Source of the DNA: JAFAMB01 sp963775805
GTDB lineage: Bacteria > Verrucomicrobiota > Verrucomicrobiia > Chthoniobacterales > JAFAMB01
Assembly: GCA_963775805.1 (NCBI GenBank)
Contig: CAVZKG010000004.1
Span: forward strand, 186,001-250,000
Direction: 5' to 3'
DNA: 64,000 nt
The notes under the pieces are model-generated. The model made no database searches and was not told the DNA's origin. It was given only the letters and a program-made list of their open reading frames with translations. The translations under genes and the position numbers were made by a program. Position 1 is the stretch's first letter. Each line of letters opens with the position of its first letter. Positions 26,112-36,031 of this stretch are shown one piece after another.

Positions 26112-27572
26112 TTACCGTGCGCTTTTGGGCGGAAATATGATATGCCGAATTGTCCGGAGTATGATGCTAAGATCCAGGATTAACGACCAATTCTCCAAGT
26201 AGACCAAATCGGATTGTAAACGTGCCGCAATCTCCTCGTGGGTTGAAGATTCACCACGGAAGCCGCGTACTTGAGCCAGGCCCGTCATTCCCGGTTTAAC
26301 AAAGGCGCGAATATGATAGTTCGATAGCAGCTCTGCGAATTTGTCATTATGCTCAACCATGTGGGGACGCGGACCGACGACGCTCATGGAGCCATCGATA
26401 ACATTCAGAAATTGTGGAATTTCATCAATACTGAATCGACGGAAAAAGCGACCCGCTGGAAATATGCGAGGATCGTTGCTTGCAGCTTGCTTAGCTTCGT
26501 TAACGTTACCGACGTGCATCGTGCGAAACTTGAGAATTTCGAATTTTTGGTTTTGAATCCCAGCGCGTTTCTGTTTGTAAAATAGTGGACCTGGGGATTG
26601 AACGATTTGAGTGAGCTTGACGATCAGAGCGGCGATAGGAAAAACGATCAAAGTCGCCGGTAGCGCGATGGACATGTCGAGAACGCGCTTTATGACTCTG
26701 TGAAACGGATTCTCAAGTGGTTCCAGATGGAAGGTAAAGAAGCTCAATCCGCTGTCTTCGAACGCGAACACCGGACGACGCAGCTGCTCTTCAAGATTGC
26801 TCAAGATCAGCAACCGGGCGCCGTGACGATTGATTATTTTCATCATTTCTTCAAATCCGGACGTCGCTTCCGGAAGTTGAAGAATGATCACTTGAGTGAC
26901 TCCATGCTGAGTCAGCACGCTGTTTAGCTGAGCAGTAGACCCTAAAATTTCCGGCCAAGAGTTGGGCGCATTCCTGTCGTCGGTCAAGATACCGATGGTA
27001 TGAAATCCGTACGCACGTTTTGCTTGTAACCAATCGCGAATCTTACTAGCCCGCTTAGGACTGCCGATCAGAAGCATCCTCTCTTCGCGTGAACCTCTGA
27101 ACAGACGGCCGGCTAGCAAGTTCGGTAAGTAATGACCACCAAAAAGTAACATCGCGTAAAAGGCCGGTATGAAAGAGATCAGAAACACACGGGACAGATA
27201 CCGGTCTTTGCTGAGAACCAGAACAAACAGTAAGAACCCAATGGATGTTGCGGTCTGCCTAAGCGCTTGAGGGATTTGGCGGATAATGGTCGGCTGGTCA
27301 ACTGGGAACACAATCAATTTGCGACTAAGAAAAATTGATTCGAGCCACAGACCGATCACGATCAGGAAACTGTACCCCGCATAGTTTGCGAGGTTGATCC
27401 CATCGCCGCCTGGGATAAAGGCTTGATACAAAGTGATCCATAACCAAAAAAGAATCAGTGTCAGAACGGCTTCGCAGGCGACAACCAGGTTAAAAATGCC
27501 TCTTACTCTGTACTGAATCATTCTAAAATGTGCCCAATGTTCAGGTTGCCAACCGCGCCGGAGATCCTGCAC
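26112..27572 (-). CDS. WcaJ-like polyprenyl phosphosugar transferase
   Basis: A 486-residue membrane enzyme of the bacterial sugar transferase (PHPT) class that starts repeat-unit assembly by moving a hexose-1-phosphate to undecaprenyl phosphate. The N-terminal half has four hydrophobic spans (about 25-45, 60-80, 100-120, 130-155) and a CoA-binding-like domain ('RMLLIGSPKRASKIRDWL'). The C-terminal catalytic part has 'KRVLDMSIALPATLIVFPIAALI', 'SPGPLFYKQKRAGIQNQKFEILKFRTM', 'RRFSIDEIPQFLNVIDGSMSVVGPRPH' and 'KPGMTGLAQVRG'. GTG start at 27572; an ATG at 27521 is possible. It is transcribed against the glycosyltransferase operon and divergently from the polymerase-like gene. Confidence 0.9.
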   Translation of the reverse strand: MQDLRRGWQPEHWAHFRMIQYRVRGIFNLVVACEAVLTLILFWLWITLYQAFIPGGDGINLANYAGYSFLIVIGLWLESIFLSRKLIVFPVDQPTIIRQIPQALRQTATSIGFLLFVLVLSKDRYLSRVFLISFIPAFYAMLLFGGHYLPNLLAGRLFRGSREERMLLIGSPKRASKIRDWLQAKRAYGFHTIGILTDDRNAPNSWPEILGSTAQLNSVLTQHGVTQVIILQLPEATSGFEEMMKIINRHGARLLILSNLEEQLRRPVFAFEDSGLSFFTFHLEPLENPFHRVIKRVLDMSIALPATLIVFPIAALIVKLTQIVQSPGPLFYKQKRAGIQNQKFEILKFRTMHVGNVNEAKQAASNDPRIFPAGRFFRRFSIDEIPQFLNVIDGSMSVVGPRPHMVEHNDKFAELLSNYHIRAFVKPGMTGLAQVRGFRGESSTHEEIAARLQSDLVYLENWSLILDLSIILRTIRHIIFPPKSAR

Positions 27573-27722
27573 GGCGCAAGCTGAACGCTCCCAATAATTA
27601 ATGAAATCACGGTTCTGGTCAATCTATGTTCGGTTCTTGCCGTGCTCCCTGTAGTTTAATCCAATTTTGCGAGTAGGAACTGTTTCTTGTTGCTGTTATC
27701 GGTTCGTGAGGCATAAAGATTT

Positions 27723-29978
27723 TTGGACTTGAGCGATCTGCCCGAGAAAAGAGAAGCGGTTAGCAATGCGAGGCGAACATTCCCATTCGCGCGTGGATCT
27801 GGCGTTGATGCATCGCCGAGCCGTGAATCGAAAAATTCGAAATGGATTGCGCCTGCTGTCGTCATCGTGGCGTTGAGCGCCGCATTCCTTGGTGGTGATG
27901 CATCCGTTTTCGGAGAAGTGGTCCCGGTGGTTGGCATCGCTCTATTGCTATGGTTCCGACCGTTGAGAGCTATCCCGGCGGATGCCGTGCTGATCGGAAC
28001 CGTTGGACTCATACTTTACGCGCTGATGGGTTTTCTGCCTGTCCGATGGCTCGGCGAACCGGGATGGCATTCAGCGATTCGACGGGCGATTCCGGGGCTT
28101 TCGAGGATGGTCACGCTGCAACCGATTCACAGTTTAGTGCGGTTCTGCGTGATGCTGTCTGCGATCTTCTTTGGGATTTGGGTTTTGCAATGGAGGGAAA
28201 ATCGTCGCATCTGGGGCATTCAAGTTCTTTGCTGCGGGATTGCTCTATTGGCTGGGGTTGCGCTCGTTGCGCATTTCCTAGCGATTTCAGTCCCGGGTTG
28301 GCGTCCTAGCCAGGGATTCGGCCCGTTCCCGAACCGCAATCAAACTGCGACGCTGATGGGGATGGGCGCCATGTTGGCTTCCGGGTTTTGCGTGATCTCT
28401 GTGCGTCGGAGGGAATGGTACGGAATTCTCTGGGTGGTGCCACTTGCATTGTGCTTGACCGCCCTCCTCTTGACGACTTCGAGAACGCCGCTCTGTCTTC
28501 TCATCGTCGGCCTCTTTGTCTGGTTGTTTCTTCGACAGCGATCGATGTGGGACAGGATAGCCGTGGCGAGTGGCGTTGCGTTGCTGGTCTGTTCGGCGAC
28601 TCTAATAGTTGGAGGAGGCCTCGCTGGCAGGCTGCCGGACTTGTGGGCACATGGGCTTGGTTTTAGAGCTGATATCTATCAGGACGCACTGAAACTTGTG
28701 AGTGAGTCCCCGATGCCTGGAACCGGCGTGGGTAATTTTGAGGCGATATTTCCGCAGGTTCGACAGAGCAGCTTAAACGGTGAACGAGTGGTTCATCCGG
28801 AAAGCGATTGGCTCTGGATGGCAACCGAACTGGGGTGGGGATCTGTTCTGTTCTGCGGGCTTGGAGTTGCTGGAGTCTTTGTCCGGAAGGCAAGAATTAA
28901 GTCCAAGCGGGAGAATCGTGTTCGCCTGGTCGGGTTGATCGCACTTGGAGCGTTTCTGACAAACAGTATTGTTGATGTCCCCGGTCATCGACTTGGAACG
29001 ATTATGCCGGCGATGGTATTGGCATCCCTTTGTACTCAGCCGAAGCTTTGCGGAGAAGGCTCGAAAATGCTTTTTTGGGTGAGCCGATTTTTCAGCGTCG
29101 CTCTGATCGCACTTGCCGTCATCCTTTTCCGGAACGCTTCGAACGAAAGACGAATTCAGAATGTTGTGGCAGCTGCAGATTGGGGTCACGCGCAAGAACC
29201 AATTGCGGAAGGACTGGCGAGAACACCGCTGCGTTGGGAGCTCTATATTTGGCGTGGCTACGCGGATGTCCAACAGAAGAAATGGATTCCGGCGATCATC
29301 GACTTCCACTACGCGAGTCTGTTGGAACCCAAACTTGCCGTTGTCCCTCTAAGTGAAGGGATGGCATGGGTTCCGGCCAACCGGATACTTGCGATTGCCG
29401 CTTGGCGGGAGGCATTAAGACGAAGTCTGCCTGCAGAAAGAACAGCTCTTTACCAACAGATGTTAGGTGCCTCTTTGCAGGACCCGCAATTGCACTTGGC
29501 GACGATTAGGCTTGCAGATGCGTCGCCGCAACTGGCTGTCCTTGCGCTCGACCCGACCAATTTAGACCTTCACACGCTGCGAATATTGGAATCTGAAAGG
29601 TCGCAGCTAACTCCCGATGAAATACGGACACTGACCCGGGCTGAAGCATCCGAAGCCGCGCTGGATCAAAACTTTGAAAAAGCATACACAATTGCCAGGC
29701 AAATAATGCGCCCGGTTGCATTTCCGAAACGGAATACGCAATCAGAAGACCTTTGCCGGCACGCATTAGCGCTTAATCCTCTAGATTACGCCGCCGCATT
29801 CAATCTCTGTTCTAGCCTTGCAACCGAAGAACGGTGGAATGACGAGTTGGATATTCTCGAATCCCTGACAAAAGGTTCGACCTGTCCTGAGTATTTTCGC
29901 GTGATGCAGGCCGAAGCGTTTGCCGGCGCTAAACGATGGGCCGAAGCATGGAATACGATATCCTGGTTAATCCATTGA
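27723..29978 (+). CDS. O-antigen ligase/polymerase-like membrane protein with helical C-terminal half
   Basis: A 751-residue protein. Residues 35-455 contain about ten hydrophobic segments with the Wzy/WaaL pattern, including the loop 'GFGPFPNRNQTATLMGMGAMLASG' and 'LTTSRTPLCLLIVGLFVWLFLR', and 'GTGVGNFEAIFPQVRQSS...VVHPESDWLWMATELG', which is the family's signature periplasmic loop. Residues about 470-751 are a soluble region that looks alpha-helical and TPR-like ('DEIRTLTRAEASEAALDQNFEKAYTIARQ'). The start is TTG at 27723, without a strong ribosome site. Role inferred: polymerising or ligating the polysaccharide made by the neighbouring cluster. Confidence 0.82.
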   Translation: MDLSDLPEKREAVSNARRTFPFARGSGVDASPSRESKNSKWIAPAVVIVALSAAFLGGDASVFGEVVPVVGIALLLWFRPLRAIPADAVLIGTVGLILYALMGFLPVRWLGEPGWHSAIRRAIPGLSRMVTLQPIHSLVRFCVMLSAIFFGIWVLQWRENRRIWGIQVLCCGIALLAGVALVAHFLAISVPGWRPSQGFGPFPNRNQTATLMGMGAMLASGFCVISVRRREWYGILWVVPLALCLTALLLTTSRTPLCLLIVGLFVWLFLRQRSMWDRIAVASGVALLVCSATLIVGGGLAGRLPDLWAHGLGFRADIYQDALKLVSESPMPGTGVGNFEAIFPQVRQSSLNGERVVHPESDWLWMATELGWGSVLFCGLGVAGVFVRKARIKSKRENRVRLVGLIALGAFLTNSIVDVPGHRLGTIMPAMVLASLCTQPKLCGEGSKMLFWVSRFFSVALIALAVILFRNASNERRIQNVVAAADWGHAQEPIAEGLARTPLRWELYIWRGYADVQQKKWIPAIIDFHYASLLEPKLAVVPLSEGMAWVPANRILAIAAWREALRRSLPAERTALYQQMLGASLQDPQLHLATIRLADASPQLAVLALDPTNLDLHTLRILESERSQLTPDEIRTLTRAEASEAALDQNFEKAYTIARQIMRPVAFPKRNTQSEDLCRHALALNPLDYAAAFNLCSSLATEERWNDELDILESLTKGSTCPEYFRVMQAEAFAGAKRWAEAWNTISWLIH

Positions 29979-30019
29979 TGCTCGTAATTGATATATTGTG
30001 AGACCCCGGTGATTGTGTG

Positions 30020-30531
30020 TTATTCGTAGCGCTGAGTGCGTCCTGAGTTTTTCAGAAACCATCGCGCCGTGTGTACGAGACCGTCCCTCAACGGTGTGAC
30101 GTTGTAATCGCCCAAAAGTTCATTTGAAAGCTTCGTATCCGCAGGAAAATGCTTAATTCCCGTTTCAAGTTCTGGCGCATAGGTCGGTTCCTTCTGCGCC
30201 CCCAATATTTCGTTTAATGTCTTAGACAGTTCGTTGGTTGAGGTGCGTTCGCCCGACCCAATGTTAATGACAGTTCCAGAGGGTACTGAGCGCTCCGCGG
30301 CTCTGAGATTTGCTTCGACGACGTTATCTACAAACGTGTAATCGCGCGTTTGGGTACCGTCTCCGAAAATGGTAGGACTGAGGCCATCGGCGATTATTCG
30401 GATAAATAAAGGGACCACGGCGACGCGTTCGCCTGCGAAGTTCTGGCCGCATAACCTGCGTTCGAAAAACCTTCTGAGAGATGCGAACCAATGAATCCGG
30501 CCCCACCGGTAATGGCAACCACTTGGCTCAT
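30020..30531 (-). pseudogene. Decayed UDP-glucose-4-epimerase-like SDR (internal deletion)
   Basis: An ATG at 30531 starts a clear Rossmann N-terminus: 'SQVVAITGGAGFIGSHLSEGF'. About 35 residues on, the frame dies. In another frame the C-terminal third continues: 'NFAGERVAVVPLFIRIIADGLSPTIFGDGTQTRDYTFVDN' and so on to 30020. Compared with typical 310-residue epimerases, roughly 130 residues between the two parts are missing, including the catalytic Tyr-x3-Lys. This is an internal deletion plus frame change, so the product is not functional. Its ATG overlaps the smc stop (ATGA), so the intact gene was once translationally coupled to smc. Confidence 0.85.
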
Positions 30532-33500
30532 TGCGACGCTTCGCTATGCAGCTTGCCGTGCTTTCCAAAGCTTTCTGCAATGCTCGGGTTCGCCTGGTCC
30601 GTACCGATTAGGTCAGTGCTTTCTGCAGACTCTTCCCTGCGTGTGAGTTTAACCCCTACAAGCTTACTGATCCCGTGCTCTTCCATTGTTACACCGTACA
30701 ACACGTCGGCCTTGGCGATTGTGCGTTTATTGTGTGTGATTACAACAAATTGGCTTTGATGGACAAAGCGATCCAGGATCTTGATAAAGCGGTTTATATT
30801 CGATTCGTCCAGAGGCGCATCCATCTCATCGAGCACGCAAAATGGGCTAGGCTTGACCATGTAGATCGCGAAAAGCAGGGAGACGGCCGTCATCGTGCGC
30901 TCGCCGCCTGATAACAGAGAGATCGATTGCAGTTGTTTTCCGGGCGGTTTCGCGATGATCTCTATGCCGCTTTCGAGTGGGTCGACATCGTCAACAAGTA
31001 ACAGGTTTGCCTTTCCGCCACCGAAGAGTTCAATGAACATATCTTGAAAGTTCTTCCTGATTTGTTCAAACGTTTCGGCGAACAACTCTTTCGTCGTTGA
31101 ATTGATCTTGTTGATCACGTCGAGTAGCTCGGATTTGGATTTCACAAGGTCCGCGTGTTGTTCGTCGAGGAACTTCTGGCGCTCCTCGAGCTCGTCATAT
31201 TCCTGGATTGATTCCAGGTTGACCGGGCCCATCGCATCGAGGCGCTCTGTCATTTCCGCGATTGCGCTTTGCACAAATTCCCAGTCGATCTCTTGAGAAG
31301 CCGCCGACTCCACGTTCGGTGTTTCAGAGTTCGAGTCTTCCGATTGTTTTTCGATCCGTTTTCGTTGTTCTCGAAGGCAAACCTGGAATGCGTACCAGTC
31401 CGGTTCGATGGCCGACAACTCGACGTGATACCGCCGGGCCAGATGTTCGCGAATGTTCTCCAGGCGAAGGTTCAGTTGAGTCGATCTGATCTCTTGTTGT
31501 CCTCGACTATCCTGGCAATCCGATAATTGCTTGCGCAGTTGACGGAGGTTCAGATTCACGGCTTCAAGCGCTTCGACCCGTTCCACCTTATCGTGCTGAA
31601 GTCCCTCGACTTCTGCTTCCGCGAGCAGTTGGTCGGCTTGGAGTTGTTCGATCCTCGTCTGGAGATCCAAATTCTCGTTGGCAAGCTGTTCAATGCGGGC
31701 AGCGTAGTTCGAAAGGTCCCGTTGGCGACTAGAGATCAATTCCTCTAGCTCGCCTAATCGGAGTGCCAACGGTTGGCGTTGTCTTTGAAGATTCTCTCTT
31801 CGCTGCCGTTCCGTCGCGACGCGAACTCGAAGTTCGTTCAGAACGCTCATCAAGGATTCTTCGTCACTGCGCAGCGATTCAACTTCACCGAGAGTCGTCG
31901 TCAGTTTTGCCTGCCACACTTCAAGTGCGGAATCACTCTCGGCCAACACCCGTTCAAGAGTGCCCAACTTCTCAGTCGCAGATTCGAAGCGCTGGCGGTC
32001 GTTGTTCTGTTCCCATTGCATGCTCTTTAATTTTCCCGCCGCCTCTCGCAGTTCACGATCCAGTAAGGAAAGTTGTCCCTGCAAAGTTGACGCGTTTACC
32101 TGCTCTCGCTGACAAGCCTCTCTTTTTTCTCTAACAGCCTGTTCCCGCTGTTCGACCTCGATGCGTAGGCGAGCTTGGTTGTGCTCAATCTCCTCGACGA
32201 TCCGTCGAGCATCCGCACATTCTTTCTCTAGCTGCCGGATTTGGACTTTGCGCTGAAGAACTGAGCTCCCGTTATCCTTGCTCACCCCTGCAAAGACCAC
32301 TCCTTCTTTGGAAATGCATTCGCCAGTGACGGTCACCATGGCGATTCCGGGATTGCTGTTTCTAATTTCAAAGGCGGACGCGAGGTCGGCGACCAAAACA
32401 ACGCCGCGAAGCAAACGGGCGACGAGCGCTGAAACGCTTGGTTCGCAGCTGATTTGATCCAGCGCCCAACCGAGCGCGCCGACAGGCAGGGCTTCTCGTG
32501 ATTCGTCGGCATCCGCTAAGGGAGGTCCAAACGGAACGACGGCTGCTCGGCCAAATTGCTTTTGGACAAGGTCGTGCGCGATCGACTCTCCGATAATCGG
32601 TTCGCGGACGAGTATCGCTTGCAGATGGAGTCCAAGTGCGGCCTCAATCGCCGCTATGTACTCTGCATTCACCTCGATGAATTTCGCCAGCGCGCCGACA
32701 ATTGCCGCACGATAAAGTTCGGGTTTGTCGAGGCCTTTTAAGACAGCTTGCGTACCCGATCCAAACCCGGCGCCTTCTTCATTGAGCTGTTTCAGGATTT
32801 CGAACTTGGATTCCTTCTCGGTTAAGGTCCGGCGACTGCTTCCGAGCGTGGTATCGGTTTGCTGAAGATCCTTTCTCGTATTTGCCAGTTCGTGCTCACA
32901 ATCGCTGAGTTCGTCTCTGCTTGATTGCAGCTTCCCTTTTGCCACATCAAGATCGTTGCTGGTAACTGATACGAGGCCGACTAGGTGAGCTTGTGTCGAT
33001 TCTGTCTGCGTTAACTCTCTTTGTAACAGTTCAAGGCGCGTTTCGCAGGCTTTTTTCTGGTTTAGTGTGTTCGAGAGTTCGCCTCGTCGCGCCGCTATCT
33101 GGCTCTCCTGCTGACGGATCTGACGCTGAATCTCTTGAATAGAGCTTTCAAGACCTTGTCGCTGCGACCGGAGATGGTTGGCCTGATTTTGCTGATTCTG
33201 TAACTGTTGTTCTTCGAGATTCAATGATTCGAAAATCGCAGTCAGCTGGTGATCGGTTTCGTCTAATAGAGTTTGCTGGTCTAGAACCTTTTGTTCAGCT
33301 GTCTCGAGGTCCGTCTTGTATTGGAGAGACAGGGCCGATGCTTCCGCGGCGCGTTCGTTGTTAAATTCGATTCGATTAGATGCCGAGCTCGCTTGGTTTT
33401 TCAGGTCCTGCGCGAGTTGACGGCCATTCGCAATCTGCTCTTCAAGCGCTTCGATCTCCCTGCGCTGCTCTCCAACACCGAATTCCTGCGATTCAACCTG

Positions 33501-34280
33501 TTCCTCGAGAGACTGATGCAGGTTCCGTAGGCGCTCAATTTCCTCGTTCGCTTCTTTGATCGCTAAAACAAGCTCCTCATGAGATCTGCGACTGAAATGC
33601 GTATCCAGTGTGCGCAGGTCGTCAAAAAGCGATTTGTAGCGTCGCGCTTTTCCCGCCTGACGTTGAAGTGATCCGATTTGTCGCTTCACTTCCTTCATGA
33701 TGTCCGCCAACCGGATCAGGTTTGCGTCGGTATACTCCAGTTTTCGCAAAGCCTCCTTCTTTTGCGCTTTATACTTGGTGATTCCGGCCGCCTCTTCGAA
33801 AATGGCACGCCGATCTTCGGGACGCGAACTAAGGATCTGGTCGATCTTGCCCTGTTCCATGATGGAATAGGCAGTCCGACCAATTCCGGTATCCATGAAC
33901 AGCATTTGGATATCCTTGAGACGACAAACCGTTTTATTGAGTAAGTATTCGGCTCGCCCGTCACGAAACACTCGTCGTGAGATCCTGACTTCATTGTACT
34001 CGGTCCCGAGATCCTTTTCGCAATCGGCAAAAGTAAGAGAGACTTCGGCCATGCCGACTGCCTGTTTGCTCTCTGTTCCACTGAAGATAACGTCGGCCAT
34101 TTCTCCTCCACGCAGAGCCTTCGCCGACTGCTCGCCCAGCACCCAGCGAACGGCATCGAGGAGATTGGATTTTCCGCATCCATTCGGTCCAACGATAGCA
34201 GTAACGCCCGGATGAAACGTCAGCACGGTCTTGTGGGCGAATGACTTAAAACCGATCAACTCGAGCGATTGAAGGTACAT
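30528..34280 (-). CDS. smc: Chromosome segregation protein SMC
   Basis: A 1,250-residue SMC ATPase for chromosome condensation and segregation. The N-terminal head has the Walker A 'GPNGCGKSNLLDAVRWVLG' (31-49) and Q-loop region. Two long coiled coils (about 165-500 and 680-1030) flank a hinge ('GAGFGSGTQAVLKGLDKPELYRAAIVGAL' onwards, about 505-650). The C-terminal head has the signature 'LLSGGERTMTAVSLLFAIY' and Walker B 'FCVLDEMDAPLD'. The ATG at 34280 ('MYLQSLELIGFKSF') fits the family; a longer in-frame extension upstream does not. The partner genes scpA/scpB are not in this window. Confidence 0.96.
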   Translation of the reverse strand: MYLQSLELIGFKSFAHKTVLTFHPGVTAIVGPNGCGKSNLLDAVRWVLGEQSAKALRGGEMADVIFSGTESKQAVGMAEVSLTFADCEKDLGTEYNEVRISRRVFRDGRAEYLLNKTVCRLKDIQMLFMDTGIGRTAYSIMEQGKIDQILSSRPEDRRAIFEEAAGITKYKAQKKEALRKLEYTDANLIRLADIMKEVKRQIGSLQRQAGKARRYKSLFDDLRTLDTHFSRRSHEELVLAIKEANEEIERLRNLHQSLEEQVESQEFGVGEQRREIEALEEQIANGRQLAQDLKNQASSASNRIEFNNERAAEASALSLQYKTDLETAEQKVLDQQTLLDETDHQLTAIFESLNLEEQQLQNQQNQANHLRSQRQGLESSIQEIQRQIRQQESQIAARRGELSNTLNQKKACETRLELLQRELTQTESTQAHLVGLVSVTSNDLDVAKGKLQSSRDELSDCEHELANTRKDLQQTDTTLGSSRRTLTEKESKFEILKQLNEEGAGFGSGTQAVLKGLDKPELYRAAIVGALAKFIEVNAEYIAAIEAALGLHLQAILVREPIIGESIAHDLVQKQFGRAAVVPFGPPLADADESREALPVGALGWALDQISCEPSVSALVARLLRGVVLVADLASAFEIRNSNPGIAMVTVTGECISKEGVVFAGVSKDNGSSVLQRKVQIRQLEKECADARRIVEEIEHNQARLRIEVEQREQAVREKREACQREQVNASTLQGQLSLLDRELREAAGKLKSMQWEQNNDRQRFESATEKLGTLERVLAESDSALEVWQAKLTTTLGEVESLRSDEESLMSVLNELRVRVATERQRRENLQRQRQPLALRLGELEELISSRQRDLSNYAARIEQLANENLDLQTRIEQLQADQLLAEAEVEGLQHDKVERVEALEAVNLNLRQLRKQLSDCQDSRGQQEIRSTQLNLRLENIREHLARRYHVELSAIEPDWYAFQVCLREQRKRIEKQSEDSNSETPNVESAASQEIDWEFVQSAIAEMTERLDAMGPVNLESIQEYDELEERQKFLDEQHADLVKSKSELLDVINKINSTTKELFAETFEQIRKNFQDMFIELFGGGKANLLLVDDVDPLESGIEIIAKPPGKQLQSISLLSGGERTMTAVSLLFAIYMVKPSPFCVLDEMDAPLDESNINRFIKILDRFVHQSQFVVITHNKRTIAKADVLYGVTMEEHGISKLVGVKLTRREESAESTDLIGTDQANPSIAESFGKHGKLHSEASQ

Positions 34281-34702
34281 GAAAGTATGGGCAAAACCGT
34301 AGCGGCGAACCATGGCAGTGACAAGACCCAAAATACAATATGTTGGCTGTAACTTATTGATTTACTCAACATATTGGGGGTCGAGGCTCGATGCCTGAAT
34401 TCTAGCACATCAGCAAAACGGCGAGCCTGCCTGACCCGCCTGCGTGCTCGACATTCGACCTGTCCCTAATTGAGTGTCCCTAATTGAGTGTGTCCCCGCA
34501 GCTCCGGAGAGGTCGGTGACGCGACATTCGACCTGTCCCTAAAACGAGGAACTTAAGATCGCGCTCGACATTCGACCTGTCCCTAAAAGGGAAAGAAGGG
34601 AAAGAGGGTGGGTAGGTTGGAGGAGTGGGGCTGGTACTGAGAGGTTGGTGCGAGTGAATCCTTTCGCGTCTGATTGGGGGTTGTGATTTGGTAGGAATGA
34701 TT
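34281..34702. other. Intergenic region between smc and the M20 peptidase gene
   Basis: This 422-bp divergent region must hold promoters for smc and the peptidase gene. I see AT-rich sequence near 34340-34375 but no promoter I can call with confidence. Its middle and right part (34446-34590) is occupied by REP-like repeats, and a purine-rich tract (GGGAAAGAAGGGAAAGAGGG) follows at 34588-34607. No coding sequence is supported. Confidence 0.5.
34446..34590 (-). repeat. Cluster of three REP-like elements
   Basis: Three copies of GACATTCGACCTGTCCCTAA (34450-34469, 34523-34542 and near 34567-34586) separated by about 50 and 25 bp. The first is followed by two truncated direct repeats of 'TGTCCCTAATTGAG'. 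They are the reverse complement of the elements next to the RAYT gene 18 kb away, with near-identical cores, so they belong to the same family and show that the elements disperse beyond the RAYT locus. Confidence 0.8.
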
Positions 34703-36031
34703 ATGGATCCACTAGATGACCTATTCGCGTTTCTGCGATTTCCATCCGTTTCGGCTGATAGCCAGTACAAGAGTCATATTGAAGCTTGCTCAGATTGGCT
34801 GGTGGGTCGATTGCGCAAAGCGGGGTTGAGCGCGGAGAAGCGCAAGACTCCCGGACACCCGGTTGTGGTCGCGCGAAATGAGCATCGCTCCGGGCGCAAA
34901 ACTGTCCTGATTTACGGTCACTACGATGTCCAGCCGCCGGATCCGTTGGAGTTATGGGAGACTCCTCCTTTCGAGCCGGTCGTCAAAGGGGACAAGATTT
35001 TTGCCAGGGGAGCGACGGATAATAAAGGTCAGATCCTTGCCCACATTCTTGGTGTTGAGTCGGCGATTAACGAAAAAGGTGATCTCCCCGTAAACCTCAT
35101 TTTCGTGATCGAAGGTGAGGAGGAGATTGGGAGCCCGAACCTGGAAGCTTTTCTCGAGGAAAATAGATCAGAGTGCGCTGCAGATGTGGTCGCGATTTCC
35201 GATACCGGGATGATCGCCGCCGGAGTGCCAACCTTGACCTACGGGCTGCGCGGCATTTTGTGCCTCGAAATCCGTTTGCGAGGGCCGTCCGCGGACCTGC
35301 ACTCAGGTATCTTTGGAGGATCAGTCGCGAACCCGGCGACTGTCCTGAGCCGGATTATCGCCCGGTTGCATGATGATTCCGGGCACGTTGCGATACCGGA
35401 ATTTTACGATCGGGTGTTGCCGCTGAATGAGTGGGAACGCGAGCTTTGGGAGCATCTCCCAAGTTCAGAAAGTGCCTGGCTTGCGACAACCGGTTCACCG
35501 CGGTTGTCCGGGGAAGCGGGCTACAGCTTTCTTGAGCAGGTCTGGGCGCGACCGACGGCGGAAGTGAACGGGATCGGAAGCGGGTACCAGGGAGAGGGAT
35601 CGAAGACCATTATCCCGAGCCGGGCCATTGCTAAGATCTCGTTTCGGTTGGTGCCCGATCAGGATCCCCACCAATTGCGCCCGCTGATAGACGAATTCTT
35701 AAAGCAGCAGTGCCCGAATACGGTTGAGATGGAAATCATCGGACAACACGAGGGCAGACCGTACCTGGTGAAACCAGATTCCACGTTTGCACTAGCCGCT
35801 CAGAAAGCGCTCGTGGACGCGTTCGGGAAACCGGTCGCGTTTATTCGGGAAGGGGGAAGCATTCCCATCACGCAATCGTTCAAGGATGTTTTAGGGATCG
35901 ATACGCTATTGTTGGGACTCGCTTTGCCTGACTGCAAGGCGCACTCGCCGAACGAGAGTTTTTCGATTGAGAATTTCCAAGCAGGAATCCGTCTAAACAG
36001 AAGGTTGCTTGAACGGATCGCGGAGGCATGA
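34703..36031 (+). CDS. M20 family metallopeptidase (dipeptidase)
   Basis: A 442-residue M20/M28-superfamily amidohydrolase resembling the CPG2/CNDP dipeptidases. It has the first metal His in 'IYGHYDVQPPDPLELW', the bridging Asp in 'ARGATDNKGQ', the catalytic Glu pair in 'EGEEEIGSPNLEAF', and a late 'IREGGSIPITQSFKDVLG'. A lid/dimerisation domain sits at about 180-300. The ATG at 34703 is preceded by AGGA at a good distance (34693-34696); starts upstream at 34697 and 34688 are weaker. Probably a cytoplasmic dipeptidase. It overlaps the next gene by four bases. Confidence 0.92.
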   Translation: MDPLDDLFAFLRFPSVSADSQYKSHIEACSDWLVGRLRKAGLSAEKRKTPGHPVVVARNEHRSGRKTVLIYGHYDVQPPDPLELWETPPFEPVVKGDKIFARGATDNKGQILAHILGVESAINEKGDLPVNLIFVIEGEEEIGSPNLEAFLEENRSECAADVVAISDTGMIAAGVPTLTYGLRGILCLEIRLRGPSADLHSGIFGGSVANPATVLSRIIARLHDDSGHVAIPEFYDRVLPLNEWERELWEHLPSSESAWLATTGSPRLSGEAGYSFLEQVWARPTAEVNGIGSGYQGEGSKTIIPSRAIAKISFRLVPDQDPHQLRPLIDEFLKQQCPNTVEMEIIGQHEGRPYLVKPDSTFALAAQKALVDAFGKPVAFIREGGSIPITQSFKDVLGIDTLLLGLALPDCKAHSPNESFSIENFQAGIRLNRRLLERIAEA

